Shown: piece by piece, positions 50,613 through 58,324 of the stretch
Position numbering within the stretch: the first letter of the stretch is position 1
Layout: each line of letters starts with the position of its first letter
Source of the DNA: Bryobacterales bacterium
GTDB taxonomy: Bacteria; Acidobacteriota; Terriglobia; Bryobacterales; Bryobacteraceae
DNA length: 64,000 nt
NCBI GenBank assembly: GCA_016716385.1
Contig: JADJWL010000005.1
Location: 248,001-312,000 of the forward strand
Reading direction: 5' to 3'
Notes under the pieces: model-generated
Database searches by the model: none
The model's input: the letters and a program-made list of their open reading frames with translations, nothing else
Told to the model about the DNA's origin: nothing
Position numbers and translations under genes: made by a program

Positions 50613-51488
50613 CTAGCCGGCGGCCGCCGTACCCGTCCAGGCCGCGACGGCTTCGCGAGCGAACGCAGCGAACGGTCGAGGCGCGTGACCGAGGTACTTC
50701 TCCTGAATCGCCAAGTCCTGCTCGGTCGCCTTCAGCCCGTGCTCCTGGAAGTGGCCGTACATGATCTTCAGGTCATGTACCAGCCACTCCGGCATCATCT
50801 GGCTCGCCTGGGCGCCCCACGCCTCCAGATCATCGCCTCCGTAAACGACCGGCTTGCCCAGGAGATCCGCGTACACTTCCGCCACCTGCGGACCTGTCAG
50901 CGCATCGGGTCCGACCAGCGGACAGCGCAGGTCCCCGCCGAGCGGCCGGGTTAGCGCAGACACCGCCGCATCGGCAATATCCCGTACGTCCACGCGGCTG
51001 AGCCCGGCCGACCCGATCGGCTGCGGGTAGACCCCGTACTCCAGGATGGCGTCGCGGAACCAGTGATCGTTCTGGTAGAAGTTGTTCGGCTCCAGCAGCA
51101 CGTATTCCAATCCCGACGCCTCAATTGCGTCGACCGCCGGCTTCTTGCTGCCGAAATGGGGGATGTAGAGCGCCGAGTCGAGGGCGTGCACGGTCATGTA
51201 GACGATCCGCCGGAACCCGGCCTTCTTTGCCGCCTCGACCCCAGCCAAGCCCTGTTCGGCTTCGTCTTGCGCCAGAGCCGTCAACAAAAAGAGCGTATCG
51301 GAGCCGGCGAAAGCCTCGGCGAGCGTTTCCGGTCTCTGCAAATCGCCCTGAACCACCGTGCATCCGGCCGGAACCGGCTTCTTCGGGTCGCGCAGCATGA
51401 CGCGCGGAGCATGTCCGGCGGCAAGCAATGCCTGGGTGACCGCGCTGCCCACGGTGCCGGTCGACCCGGTAACGAGAATCTGAGCCAT
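50613..51488 (-). CDS. NmrA-like NAD(P)-binding protein (atypical SDR)
   Basis: 291 residues. AQILVTGSTGTVGSAVTQAL carries the G-x-x-G-x-x-G dinucleotide motif; MLRDPKKPVPAGCTVVQGDL and DTLFLLTALAQDEAEQG follow, and GLEYVLLEPNNFYQN is the family substrate region. The classic YxxxK pair is missing, as in NmrA/HSCARG proteins that sense the NADP(H) balance or reduce quinones. No signal peptide. It is divergent from the dehydrogenase gene (36 bases between starts). Confidence 0.91.
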   Translation of the reverse strand: MAQILVTGSTGTVGSAVTQALLAAGHAPRVMLRDPKKPVPAGCTVVQGDLQRPETLAEAFAGSDTLFLLTALAQDEAEQGLAGVEAAKKAGFRRIVYMTVHALDSALYIPHFGSKKPAVDAIEASGLEYVLLEPNNFYQNDHWFRDAILEYGVYPQPIGSAGLSRVDVRDIADAAVSALTRPLGGDLRCPLVGPDALTGPQVAEVYADLLGKPVVYGGDDLEAWGAQASQMMPEWLVHDLKIMYGHFQEHGLKATEQDLAIQEKYLGHAPRPFAAFAREAVAAWTGTAAAG

Positions 51489-51524
51489 TCCTGTACGTTC
51501 CTCCTGAGATTCCATAATAGTTGC

Positions 51525-52472
51525 ATGTTCGCCGTCCGGCTCGACCAGGGCCAAGTCTCGGTCGTGCGCCGTCCCCGTCCGTCGCGGCCGTCCGGCCACG
51601 CACTGCTCCGCCTCCGTCTCGGAGGCATCTGCAACACCGACCTCGAACTCCAGCGCGGCTACTACGGCTTCCGGGGGACGCCGGGACACGAATTCGTTGC
51701 CGATGTAGTCGAGGCCGACCGCCTCACCGGCCGCCGTGTCGTCGGCGAGATCAACCTGCCCTGCGGCGTGTGCGACTGGTGCCGGCGCGGTCTTGGCCGG
51801 CACTGTCCCACGCGCACGGTGCTTGGGATCGTGCGCCATCCCGGCGCGTTTCAGGAGTTCTTCACGCTGCCGGAGGCGAATCTTCACCCCATCCCCGACA
51901 CCTTGCCCGATGAGGAAGCGGTCTTCACCGAGCCGGTGGCAGCCGCCTGCGAAATCCTCGACCAGGTGAAGTTTCCGAAGGGCGCCGCGGTCGCCGTCCT
52001 CGGCGACGGCAAGCTGGGCCTGCTCATCGCTCAGGTGTTGGCCGCGCACGGACTCGATGTCCACCAGTTCGGCCGCCACAGGGACAAACTCCGCATCGCT
52101 GCCGCGGCCGGAGTCAATACCGCGGTCGCCCGGCGCCTGCCGCGGGCTGCGTTCGACTACGCCGTCGATGCGACGGGCTCGTCCGACGGCCTGCGGGAAG
52201 CGGCCGCGATGGTGCGGCCTCGCGGAACGCTCATCCTCAAATCGACCGTGCACGGCGCCGTCCCCATCGACATGGCGCCGGTCATCGTCAACGAACTGAC
52301 CCTGGTCGGCTCCCGCTGCGGACGCTTCGGGCCGGCCTTGCGGCTTCTCCGCTCGGGAAAGCTCCGGCTGCGGGAAATGATCTCCGCCCGCTTCCCGCTC
52401 CAGGCGGCGCCGGAGGCGTTCGCCGAAGCCGCGCGCCAGGGCGTCCTCAAGGTTCTCCTCAAGCCGTTATGA
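51525..52472 (+). CDS. medium-chain zinc alcohol/sugar dehydrogenase
   Basis: 315 residues, a little shorter than the usual 340. RLGGICNTDLELQRGYYGF has the catalytic-zinc Cys, GTPGHEFVADV the second and third ligands, and CGVCDWCRRGLGRHC the four-Cys structural zinc site. The Rossmann motif is AVAVLGDGKLGLLIAQVL (G-x-G-x-x-G). The closest known type is glucose/threonine-dehydrogenase-like, without evidence for a specific substrate. The stop nearly touches the next gene (ATG 52487, 14 bases on), so it is likely co-transcribed with the cytochrome-PQQ dehydrogenase. Confidence 0.89.
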   Translation: MFAVRLDQGQVSVVRRPRPSRPSGHALLRLRLGGICNTDLELQRGYYGFRGTPGHEFVADVVEADRLTGRRVVGEINLPCGVCDWCRRGLGRHCPTRTVLGIVRHPGAFQEFFTLPEANLHPIPDTLPDEEAVFTEPVAAACEILDQVKFPKGAAVAVLGDGKLGLLIAQVLAAHGLDVHQFGRHRDKLRIAAAAGVNTAVARRLPRAAFDYAVDATGSSDGLREAAAMVRPRGTLILKSTVHGAVPIDMAPVIVNELTLVGSRCGRFGPALRLLRSGKLRLREMISARFPLQAAPEAFAEAARQGVLKVLLKPL

Positions 52473-52486
52473 TTGGGAGAATCCCA

Positions 52487-54430
52487 ATGCGGTACCTAGC
52501 CCTTCTGATCACTTTGGCCATTCCCCTGGCTGCGCAGGATGCCGGCCGGCGGTCCTATGAGCGCCGTTGCGCCGCCTGCCACGGCGGTGACGGCAACGGC
52601 GGAGAACGCGCGCCCGGCGTTGTGACGAAGCTACCGGCGCGATCGGACGCCGACCTTGCCGCGCTCATCCGCCAGGGGTTGCCGGGCGCCGGCATGCCCG
52701 GCGCCAACGTGCCGGACGGCGAAATGCGCGACCTCGTCTCGTTCCTGCGCGGCCTGCGTCCGCGGCGATTCGCCCCGCCGAAGCGCCTGTCGGTCCGCAC
52801 CACCGACGGCCAGACTCTCGAAGGCACGGTGATCAACGAGAACCCCACCGCGGTCCAACTGCGCACCGCCGACCAGCGGATTCACCTGCTGCGCCGGCAC
52901 GGCGACCGCTACCGCAAAGTCACCTCGGAGGCGGATTGGCCCACCTATCACGGTCAACTGAGCGGCAATCGCTACAGCCCTCTCGATCAGATCAACCCGC
53001 GGAACGTGAAAAAACTCGCTCCGCGCTGGATCTTTCCTTTGCGCGGCGCGGCGCTGCTGCGGGTCACACCCGTCGTCGTGGACGGGATCATGTACGTGAC
53101 CGGGCCGAACGAAACGCACGCGCTCGATGCCGGTACGGGGCAATTGCTCTGGAACTACACCCGCCCGCGGACGAAGGGAGTCGTGGGCGATGCCGGTTCC
53201 GGGGTGAACCGCGGCGTCGCCATCGCAGGCGACCGCCTGTTCGTCGTGACTGACCACGCGCACCTGCTGGCGCTCAACCGCTTCACGGGCGCCCTGCTGT
53301 GGGATACGGAGATGGCAGACTACCGCCAGAACTACGGCGCCACCGCCGCACCCTTGGCAGTGGGCAACCTTGTCATTTCCGGCCACTCCGGCGGCGACGA
53401 AGGAGTGCGCGGATTCCTCGCCGCCTTCGACCAGGCAACCGGCAAAGAGGTCTGGCGCTTCTGGACCGTCCCCAAGCGCGGCGAACCCGGCTCGGAAACC
53501 TGGCAGGGCTCGGCCATCGATCACGGCTGCGCCGCTACCTGGCTCACCGGAACCTACGACGCTGCCCTCGACACCGTCTACTGGCCCACCGGCAACCCCT
53601 GCCCGGATTACAACGGTGACGATCGCAAGGGCGATAACCTCTGGTCGGACTCGATCCTTGCGCTCGATCCCAAGACCGGCAGGCTGAAGTGGCACTTCCA
53701 GTACACGCCCCACGACCTCTGGGATTGGGATGCGCAGCAGCCTCCGGTGCTGATCGATACCGAGTACCGGGGCAGGCAGCGCAAACTCCTGCTGCATGCC
53801 AACCGCAACGGATTCTTCTATGTGCTGGACCGCGCGACCGGCGAATTCCTCTCCGGCACCCCGTTTGTCAAGAAACTGACCTGGGCGCGGGAGATCGATT
53901 CGAACGGCCGCCCCGTGCTGAATCCGGACCAGACCCCGAACACCGAAGGCGCGACGGTCTGCCCCGCGGTCGAGGGCGCGACGAACTGGTTCTCCACCGC
54001 CTATCATCCGGGCACCGGCTACTACTACGTCCAGACGCTCGAAAAGTGCAACATCTTCACCAAGAGGCCGGGACAGTGGGAACCGGGCAAGAGCTACTAT
54101 GACGGCTCGGCGCGGCAGGTGCCGGGCGAACCGGGCCAGAAGATCCTGCGCGCCATTGATGTCCAGACCGGGAAGATCGCCTGGGAGCTGCCGCAGAACG
54201 GTCCGGCCAACACATGGGGCGGCGTGCTCGCCACCGCCGGCGGCCTCGTCTTCTACGGCGATGACAGCGGGACGCTCTCGGCGGCCGATGCCCGAACGGG
54301 CGAGCCTCTCTGGCATTTGCCGTTCAACCACCTCTGGAAAGCCTCGCCGATGACCTACACGGTCGACGGGGTGCAGTACGTCGCCGTCGCTTCCGGACCC
54401 AACATCGTGGCGCTGGCGCTGGTCGATTAG
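52487..54430 (+). CDS. exported cytochrome c / PQQ-dependent dehydrogenase fusion
   Basis: 647 residues from ATG 52487, preceded by GGGAGA; the upstream ATG 52469 is less likely. Signal MRYLALLITLAIPLAAQD. N-terminal cytochrome about 20-95 with RRCAACHGGDG and the distal Met in GAGMPGANVP. A quinoprotein propeller follows: DWPTYHGQLSGNRYSPLDQI, KLAPRWIFPL, GATAAPLAVGNLVISGHSGG, VYWPTGNPCPDYNGDDR and NTWGGVLATAGGLVFYGDD. These are the tryptophan-docking motifs of methanol/ethanol dehydrogenases. Its electrons would pass intramolecularly from PQQ to heme. The usual quinohemoprotein has the cytochrome at the C-terminus. Confidence 0.91.
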   Translation: MRYLALLITLAIPLAAQDAGRRSYERRCAACHGGDGNGGERAPGVVTKLPARSDADLAALIRQGLPGAGMPGANVPDGEMRDLVSFLRGLRPRRFAPPKRLSVRTTDGQTLEGTVINENPTAVQLRTADQRIHLLRRHGDRYRKVTSEADWPTYHGQLSGNRYSPLDQINPRNVKKLAPRWIFPLRGAALLRVTPVVVDGIMYVTGPNETHALDAGTGQLLWNYTRPRTKGVVGDAGSGVNRGVAIAGDRLFVVTDHAHLLALNRFTGALLWDTEMADYRQNYGATAAPLAVGNLVISGHSGGDEGVRGFLAAFDQATGKEVWRFWTVPKRGEPGSETWQGSAIDHGCAATWLTGTYDAALDTVYWPTGNPCPDYNGDDRKGDNLWSDSILALDPKTGRLKWHFQYTPHDLWDWDAQQPPVLIDTEYRGRQRKLLLHANRNGFFYVLDRATGEFLSGTPFVKKLTWAREIDSNGRPVLNPDQTPNTEGATVCPAVEGATNWFSTAYHPGTGYYYVQTLEKCNIFTKRPGQWEPGKSYYDGSARQVPGEPGQKILRAIDVQTGKIAWELPQNGPANTWGGVLATAGGLVFYGDDSGTLSAADARTGEPLWHLPFNHLWKASPMTYTVDGVQYVAVASGPNIVALALVD

Positions 54431-56271
54431 GTGCTCGTGATCCGTTCGATCAGCCGGGGCACGTAGTCCGAGAGCCGTTGCGGCACCCCTTCGGCCTTGC
54501 GGGGAAGCCGGCCCACGGCGTCGCGGACCGGACTCGCGCGCTCGCCGAGCGCATCGATCGCATTGAGCGCCCGGATCGACACATAGAGCCCGTTGCGGTC
54601 GAGCGGCGCCAGTTCCATCAGCACCGTCAGCACGCGCGCGGCGTCGGCCTCGCTGCCGTACCGCCCTAACGCCTCGGCGGCGGCGATGCGCACGCTCGGA
54701 GCGGGATCCTGGAGGGCCTTCTCGAGGGCCGCGCGTCCGGCGAGGAGCCCATCCCCGCCCCGCATCAGCAGCCCCATCGCGCCCCAATAGCGGACGGCGC
54801 TGTCCGCATCGGCGAGAGCGCGCACCATCGCCGGAGTCTCCCGCGCGGAAAGCGAGGCGGCCGCCTGCGCGGTCCGGACCACGCGCTCCACCGGGAACTG
54901 CCTGCCCATCTCGTAGGGCGTGGAATCCTTCGACCGCGCGTGAATCTCGTCTTCCGGCAGGAATCCGATGTCCCGGATGCGGACCGCCTGCTCATACTCG
55001 GCCTTTCGCAGGCGCTCGAGCACGGGCCGCATCTTCGGGTCGCCCGCCAGGTTCCGTACTTCGTCGGGGTCGTTGGTCAGGTCGTAGAGTTCCTCGGGCG
55101 GCTTGGTCTCCCAGAAGTAGGTCTGCGGCGGCTGCAGTTTGCCCTCGTCGTACAACTGCCGCCAGACGCGTGTGGTCGGGGTCTGGAACATGTAGTTGAG
55201 GTACTGCCCGTAGATCTTGTGCGGCATGTAGTTGCGGATGTAGAGATAGCGCTTGTCGCGCACGGACCGCACCATGTCCAGGCGTTCGTCCATGCGTCCG
55301 CGGAAGCCGTAGGCAAACGGCTGTTCCGGCGCGGTGAAGCGGCCGCAGAACGCGTGTCCCTGCATGTGCGCGGGCGGACGGATGCCGGCGAGGCTCAGGA
55401 CCGTCGGCGCCAGGTCGATGAAGCCGGCGAGCCGGTCCGTTGTGCCGCCGGGCCGGTAGCCGGGGGGCGCCAGCCGCCTCCATTTCTCCGGCACGTGGAC
55501 CAGCAGCGGCACCCGCAACCCGGAGTTGTACGGCCAGCGCTTGCTGCGCGGCATCCCCGAGCCATGGTCGCCGTAGAAGAAGACGATCGTGTCTCCGGCC
55601 AGCCCGTCCTCCTCAAGTTGCTTGAGGATCTCCGCGGCTTGCCCGTCCATCGTCGTGATGTTGTCGTAATACTGCGCCCAATCTTGGCGTACCTCAGGCG
55701 TGTCCGGATGGTAGGCGGGAAGGGGCGCCCGCGCCGGGTCGTGGACGGCCTTGTGCGGGCGCGTGCGGATCTGGCTCTCGTGGGTGATCGTGAAGTTGAA
55801 AATCGCAAAGAAAGGCTGGCCCGGCTTGCGGCTCCGCCAGTGGGCCTTGTTGCTCGATTCGTCCCACACCTGGCCGGTGTGTTCGAGATTGTAGTCTTCC
55901 TTCGAATTGTTCGTCGCGTAGTAGCCGGCGTCGCGCAGGGAACAGGGGTACATGCGGAAGCCCTCGGGCAGGCGCGTCATGCTCCGCATGTGCTCCGAGC
56001 CGGTGGCCGGGGGATAGAGGCCGGAAATGATCGTGGTCCGCGCCGGAGCGCAGACCGGCGCGGTCGACCAGGCGTTCAGGTACCGCAGGCTGCGGGCGGC
56101 CAGGCGGTCGAGGTGCGGCGTCGTGGCGTAAGCGTCGCCGTAGCAGCCGAGGTGCGGTCCGATGTCCTCGCACGTGATCCAGAGGATGTTGGGCCTGTCC
56201 TGGGGCTGAGCCCCAAGCAGGCCGGCCGTGAGCGATCCGGCGAACGCGCGCCGGGTGAGTGAAGGCTTCAT
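54427..56271 (-). CDS. exported sulfatase with C-terminal HEAT repeats
   Basis: 614 residues with a Tat-like signal (KPSLTRRAFAGSLTAGLLG). Sulfatase domain: RPNILWITCEDIGPHLGCYG (metal Asp), APVCAPARTTIISGL with the formylglycine motif C-x-A/P-x-R (maturation by an FGE-type enzyme is expected), TIVFFYGDHGSGMPRSK (metal Asp-His) and RVPLLVHVPEKW. Residues about 490-610 are helical repeats (DADSAVRYWGAMGLLMRGGD, DPAPSVRIAAAEALGRYG), a HEAT-like extension. It hydrolyses sulfate esters of glycans. The stop overlaps the convergent PQQ-dehydrogenase stop by four bases. A TATATT hexamer lies 16 bases before the ATG. Confidence 0.93.
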   Translation of the reverse strand: MKPSLTRRAFAGSLTAGLLGAQPQDRPNILWITCEDIGPHLGCYGDAYATTPHLDRLAARSLRYLNAWSTAPVCAPARTTIISGLYPPATGSEHMRSMTRLPEGFRMYPCSLRDAGYYATNNSKEDYNLEHTGQVWDESSNKAHWRSRKPGQPFFAIFNFTITHESQIRTRPHKAVHDPARAPLPAYHPDTPEVRQDWAQYYDNITTMDGQAAEILKQLEEDGLAGDTIVFFYGDHGSGMPRSKRWPYNSGLRVPLLVHVPEKWRRLAPPGYRPGGTTDRLAGFIDLAPTVLSLAGIRPPAHMQGHAFCGRFTAPEQPFAYGFRGRMDERLDMVRSVRDKRYLYIRNYMPHKIYGQYLNYMFQTPTTRVWRQLYDEGKLQPPQTYFWETKPPEELYDLTNDPDEVRNLAGDPKMRPVLERLRKAEYEQAVRIRDIGFLPEDEIHARSKDSTPYEMGRQFPVERVVRTAQAAASLSARETPAMVRALADADSAVRYWGAMGLLMRGGDGLLAGRAALEKALQDPAPSVRIAAAEALGRYGSEADAARVLTVLMELAPLDRNGLYVSIRALNAIDALGERASPVRDAVGRLPRKAEGVPQRLSDYVPRLIERITST

Positions 56272-56340
56272 GGCGTTGTTCGAACCAATATATCCCGAGG
56301 CCGTGTACCCGATCGGGCAGTTTGGCCGATCTATTCTTCT

Positions 56341-57222
56341 GTGAGACCGCTTCTGCTGGCTCTGATCGTCGCCGTGGCGCCCGCCGCCGCGGCCACCGAC
56401 CCCTTGGCTTGGGCAGGAGCCGGCACGCGCATCCTCGCCGGCGCCGCGGTGCCCCGGTTAGCATCGTCGAGCCCTGCCGTCTCCCTGCTTGAGGAGAATC
56501 TCCAACTGCTTTCCGCGGCCACCGGGACAGACCTGCTGCGACAGTCGGACGAGGCGGTCCTGGCGATCTCCGGGAGCGGGCCGGACGAGCAGTGGCTCTG
56601 GATCGTGAAGGGCCGCTTCACCCCGGGGGCGCCGTTGCGGCGTGGGATCCACGCACTTCCGGAAACTGCGCGCTCCGGCCTTCGCGCGGACTCGTTCGCT
56701 TTCGTTCAGGCGGACCTGCTGGTTGCGGGCTCCCCCGAAGCTGTCCAAGGGGCGATGGCGTCCCGAGCGCCGGCGCCGGAGTCGTTGCTGTCCGCCGCGG
56801 CCCGGCTACGGGCGAGCCGTGACGTCTGGCTCGTCTCGGAGCGGCCGCTCTCCGCGGGCTACCGCCTTCCCGACCGCCACCTCGACGGCCTTTTCCACGG
56901 CGATCTGTTCCAACCCGTCGAGCGCGTGACCGCCGGTGTCCTGTGGGGGACGCGCCTGGCCGTGGACATCGAAGCGCACACGGCCGCACCCGCGGACGCC
57001 GAGGCGCTGGTCGAGGTGGGGACTTTCCTGATGCAGTTGATGGGAGCCCAAGCCCCGGCCGGAGGAGCCGCCGGCCTGCTGGCGGCCGTCGAGAACCGCC
57101 GGCTCACGGCGTCGGGGACAGTCGCGCGCTTCACCTGCGAGGTGTCTGAAGTCGCGCTTGCGAACTGGACGCGGCGCGCGCTTTCCGTCCGGCGAGTGCG
57201 CGGAGCGGCTCAGGTATACTAG
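56341..57222 (+). CDS. exported protein of unknown function
   Basis: 293 residues from a GTG, signal MRPLLLALIVAVAPAAAATD. The chain alternates strands and helices (WAGAGTRILAGAAVPRLAS, DEQWLWIVKGRFT, DSFAFVQADLLVAGSPEAVQ, RDVWLVSERPL, GVLWGTRLAVDIEAH, ENRRLTASGTVARFTCEVS). Its arrangement resembles the lipoprotein at 14251-14979, and both end in a short helix after a strand. No catalytic motif. It lies upstream of an AI-2E-type permease gene whose first codon is 8 bases past its stop. A lineage-specific family is likely. Confidence 0.67.
   Translation: MRPLLLALIVAVAPAAAATDPLAWAGAGTRILAGAAVPRLASSSPAVSLLEENLQLLSAATGTDLLRQSDEAVLAISGSGPDEQWLWIVKGRFTPGAPLRRGIHALPETARSGLRADSFAFVQADLLVAGSPEAVQGAMASRAPAPESLLSAAARLRASRDVWLVSERPLSAGYRLPDRHLDGLFHGDLFQPVERVTAGVLWGTRLAVDIEAHTAAPADAEALVEVGTFLMQLMGAQAPAGGAAGLLAAVENRRLTASGTVARFTCEVSEVALANWTRRALSVRRVRGAAQVY
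57215..57220 (+). promoter_or_regulatory. possible -10 hexamer for the AI-2E permease gene
   Basis: TATACT at 57215-57220 ends 10 bases before the TTG start at 57230; it overlaps the last codons of the preceding gene. No clear -35. It may initiate a near-leaderless transcript. Confidence 0.35.
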
Positions 57223-57229
57223 ACACTGC

Positions 57230-58324
57230 TTGAACCGGATCTCGTCGTCACAGCACTTTCGAAATATCTCCGGTTGGCTTCTGCTGGTGATTCTGATCGG
57301 CGGCCTCTACCTGATTATGAGGCCGTTCCTCTCGGCCTTGGCTTGGGCTGTGATTCTCGCAGTCTTCTTCTCGCCCGCCCATAAGCGCATCGAAAGCCTG
57401 ATCAAAAAGCCGGCGTTGGCGGCTCTTTGCTCCTTGAGCCTGGTCACCCTCCTGCTGATCCTTCCCGTGCTGTGGATCGTTCCGAAGGTAGTCGCTCAAA
57501 CCATCCAGGTGGTCAAGTTCCTGCCGAACACCGACATCCTCCAACGATTGAACGACCTCCTCCAGCAGAACGCCCACCGCCTGCCCGTACCCCCGGAACA
57601 GATCCAGGATTCCCTGGCGGATTGGACGCAGCAGGCATTGGGCATCGCCGCCCGCCAGTCCGCGGCGATTGCCGGCGGCGTCGCCCATTCGCTCTTTGAG
57701 ATCTTCGTCGCGCTCTTCGCGATGTTCTACCTGTTCCGCGACGGCCCGCGCATCCTGCGTCTATTGCGTGATGTGTCACCGATTGACGAGGAGCGCTTCA
57801 ACCTCGCTGTCCGCATCGTGCGGGATGTGGTGCAGGTCAGCGTGTCGAGCAGTCTCATCGTGAGTGGAGTCCAGGGACTGCTGGGGGGGCTCCTGTTCTG
57901 GGCGTTAAGTATGCCGGCGCCCGCTTTCTGGGGCGTCGTCACCGCCTTCCTTTCTTTGTTGCCTCTCGTCGGTCCGCCGCTGATCTGGGGCAGCGCCGGC
58001 GTCTACCTCGTGATGAACGGCGAGGTCACCCGCGGCATCATTATGCTTGCCGTGGGCGCCGGTGTCGTGAGCACGGCGGACAATATCCTGCGCCCGGTTC
58101 TCATAGCCGGACGTGCCGAGTTGAACGGACTTCTGGTATTCTTCAGCCTATTGGGGGGCGTTGGGGCGTTCGGATTTCTGGGCCTGGTCTTGGGCCCCCT
58201 GCTGGTGTATGCATCCCTTGAAGCATTGAAGTTCTATCGCGCGGAACTGGCGGTCGCGATTGCAGCGCCACCCCCGGGATCTGCGACAGGAGCACTGCGT
58301 GAATCGAATCCGACCGACCATTAA
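57230..58324 (+). CDS. AI-2E-family membrane permease
   Basis: 364 residues from a TTG at 57230 (MNRISSSQHF...). Eight hydrophobic stretches including WLLLVILIGGLYLIMRPFL, ALAWAVILAVFF, LCSLSLVTLLLILPVLWIVP, LFEIFVALFAMFYLF, GVQGLLGGLLFWALSM, GVVTAFLSLLPLVGPPLIWG and LGLVLGPLLVYASLEAL. The conserved motif FLSLLPLVGPPLIWGSAGVY is the family signature. Members include exporters of autoinducer-2 and Na+/H+ or lipid transport proteins; function here is unassigned. Its 3' end overlaps the giant Ig-protein gene by 26 bases. Confidence 0.89.
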   Translation: MNRISSSQHFRNISGWLLLVILIGGLYLIMRPFLSALAWAVILAVFFSPAHKRIESLIKKPALAALCSLSLVTLLLILPVLWIVPKVVAQTIQVVKFLPNTDILQRLNDLLQQNAHRLPVPPEQIQDSLADWTQQALGIAARQSAAIAGGVAHSLFEIFVALFAMFYLFRDGPRILRLLRDVSPIDEERFNLAVRIVRDVVQVSVSSSLIVSGVQGLLGGLLFWALSMPAPAFWGVVTAFLSLLPLVGPPLIWGSAGVYLVMNGEVTRGIIMLAVGAGVVSTADNILRPVLIAGRAELNGLLVFFSLLGGVGAFGFLGLVLGPLLVYASLEALKFYRAELAVAIAAPPPGSATGALRESNPTDH

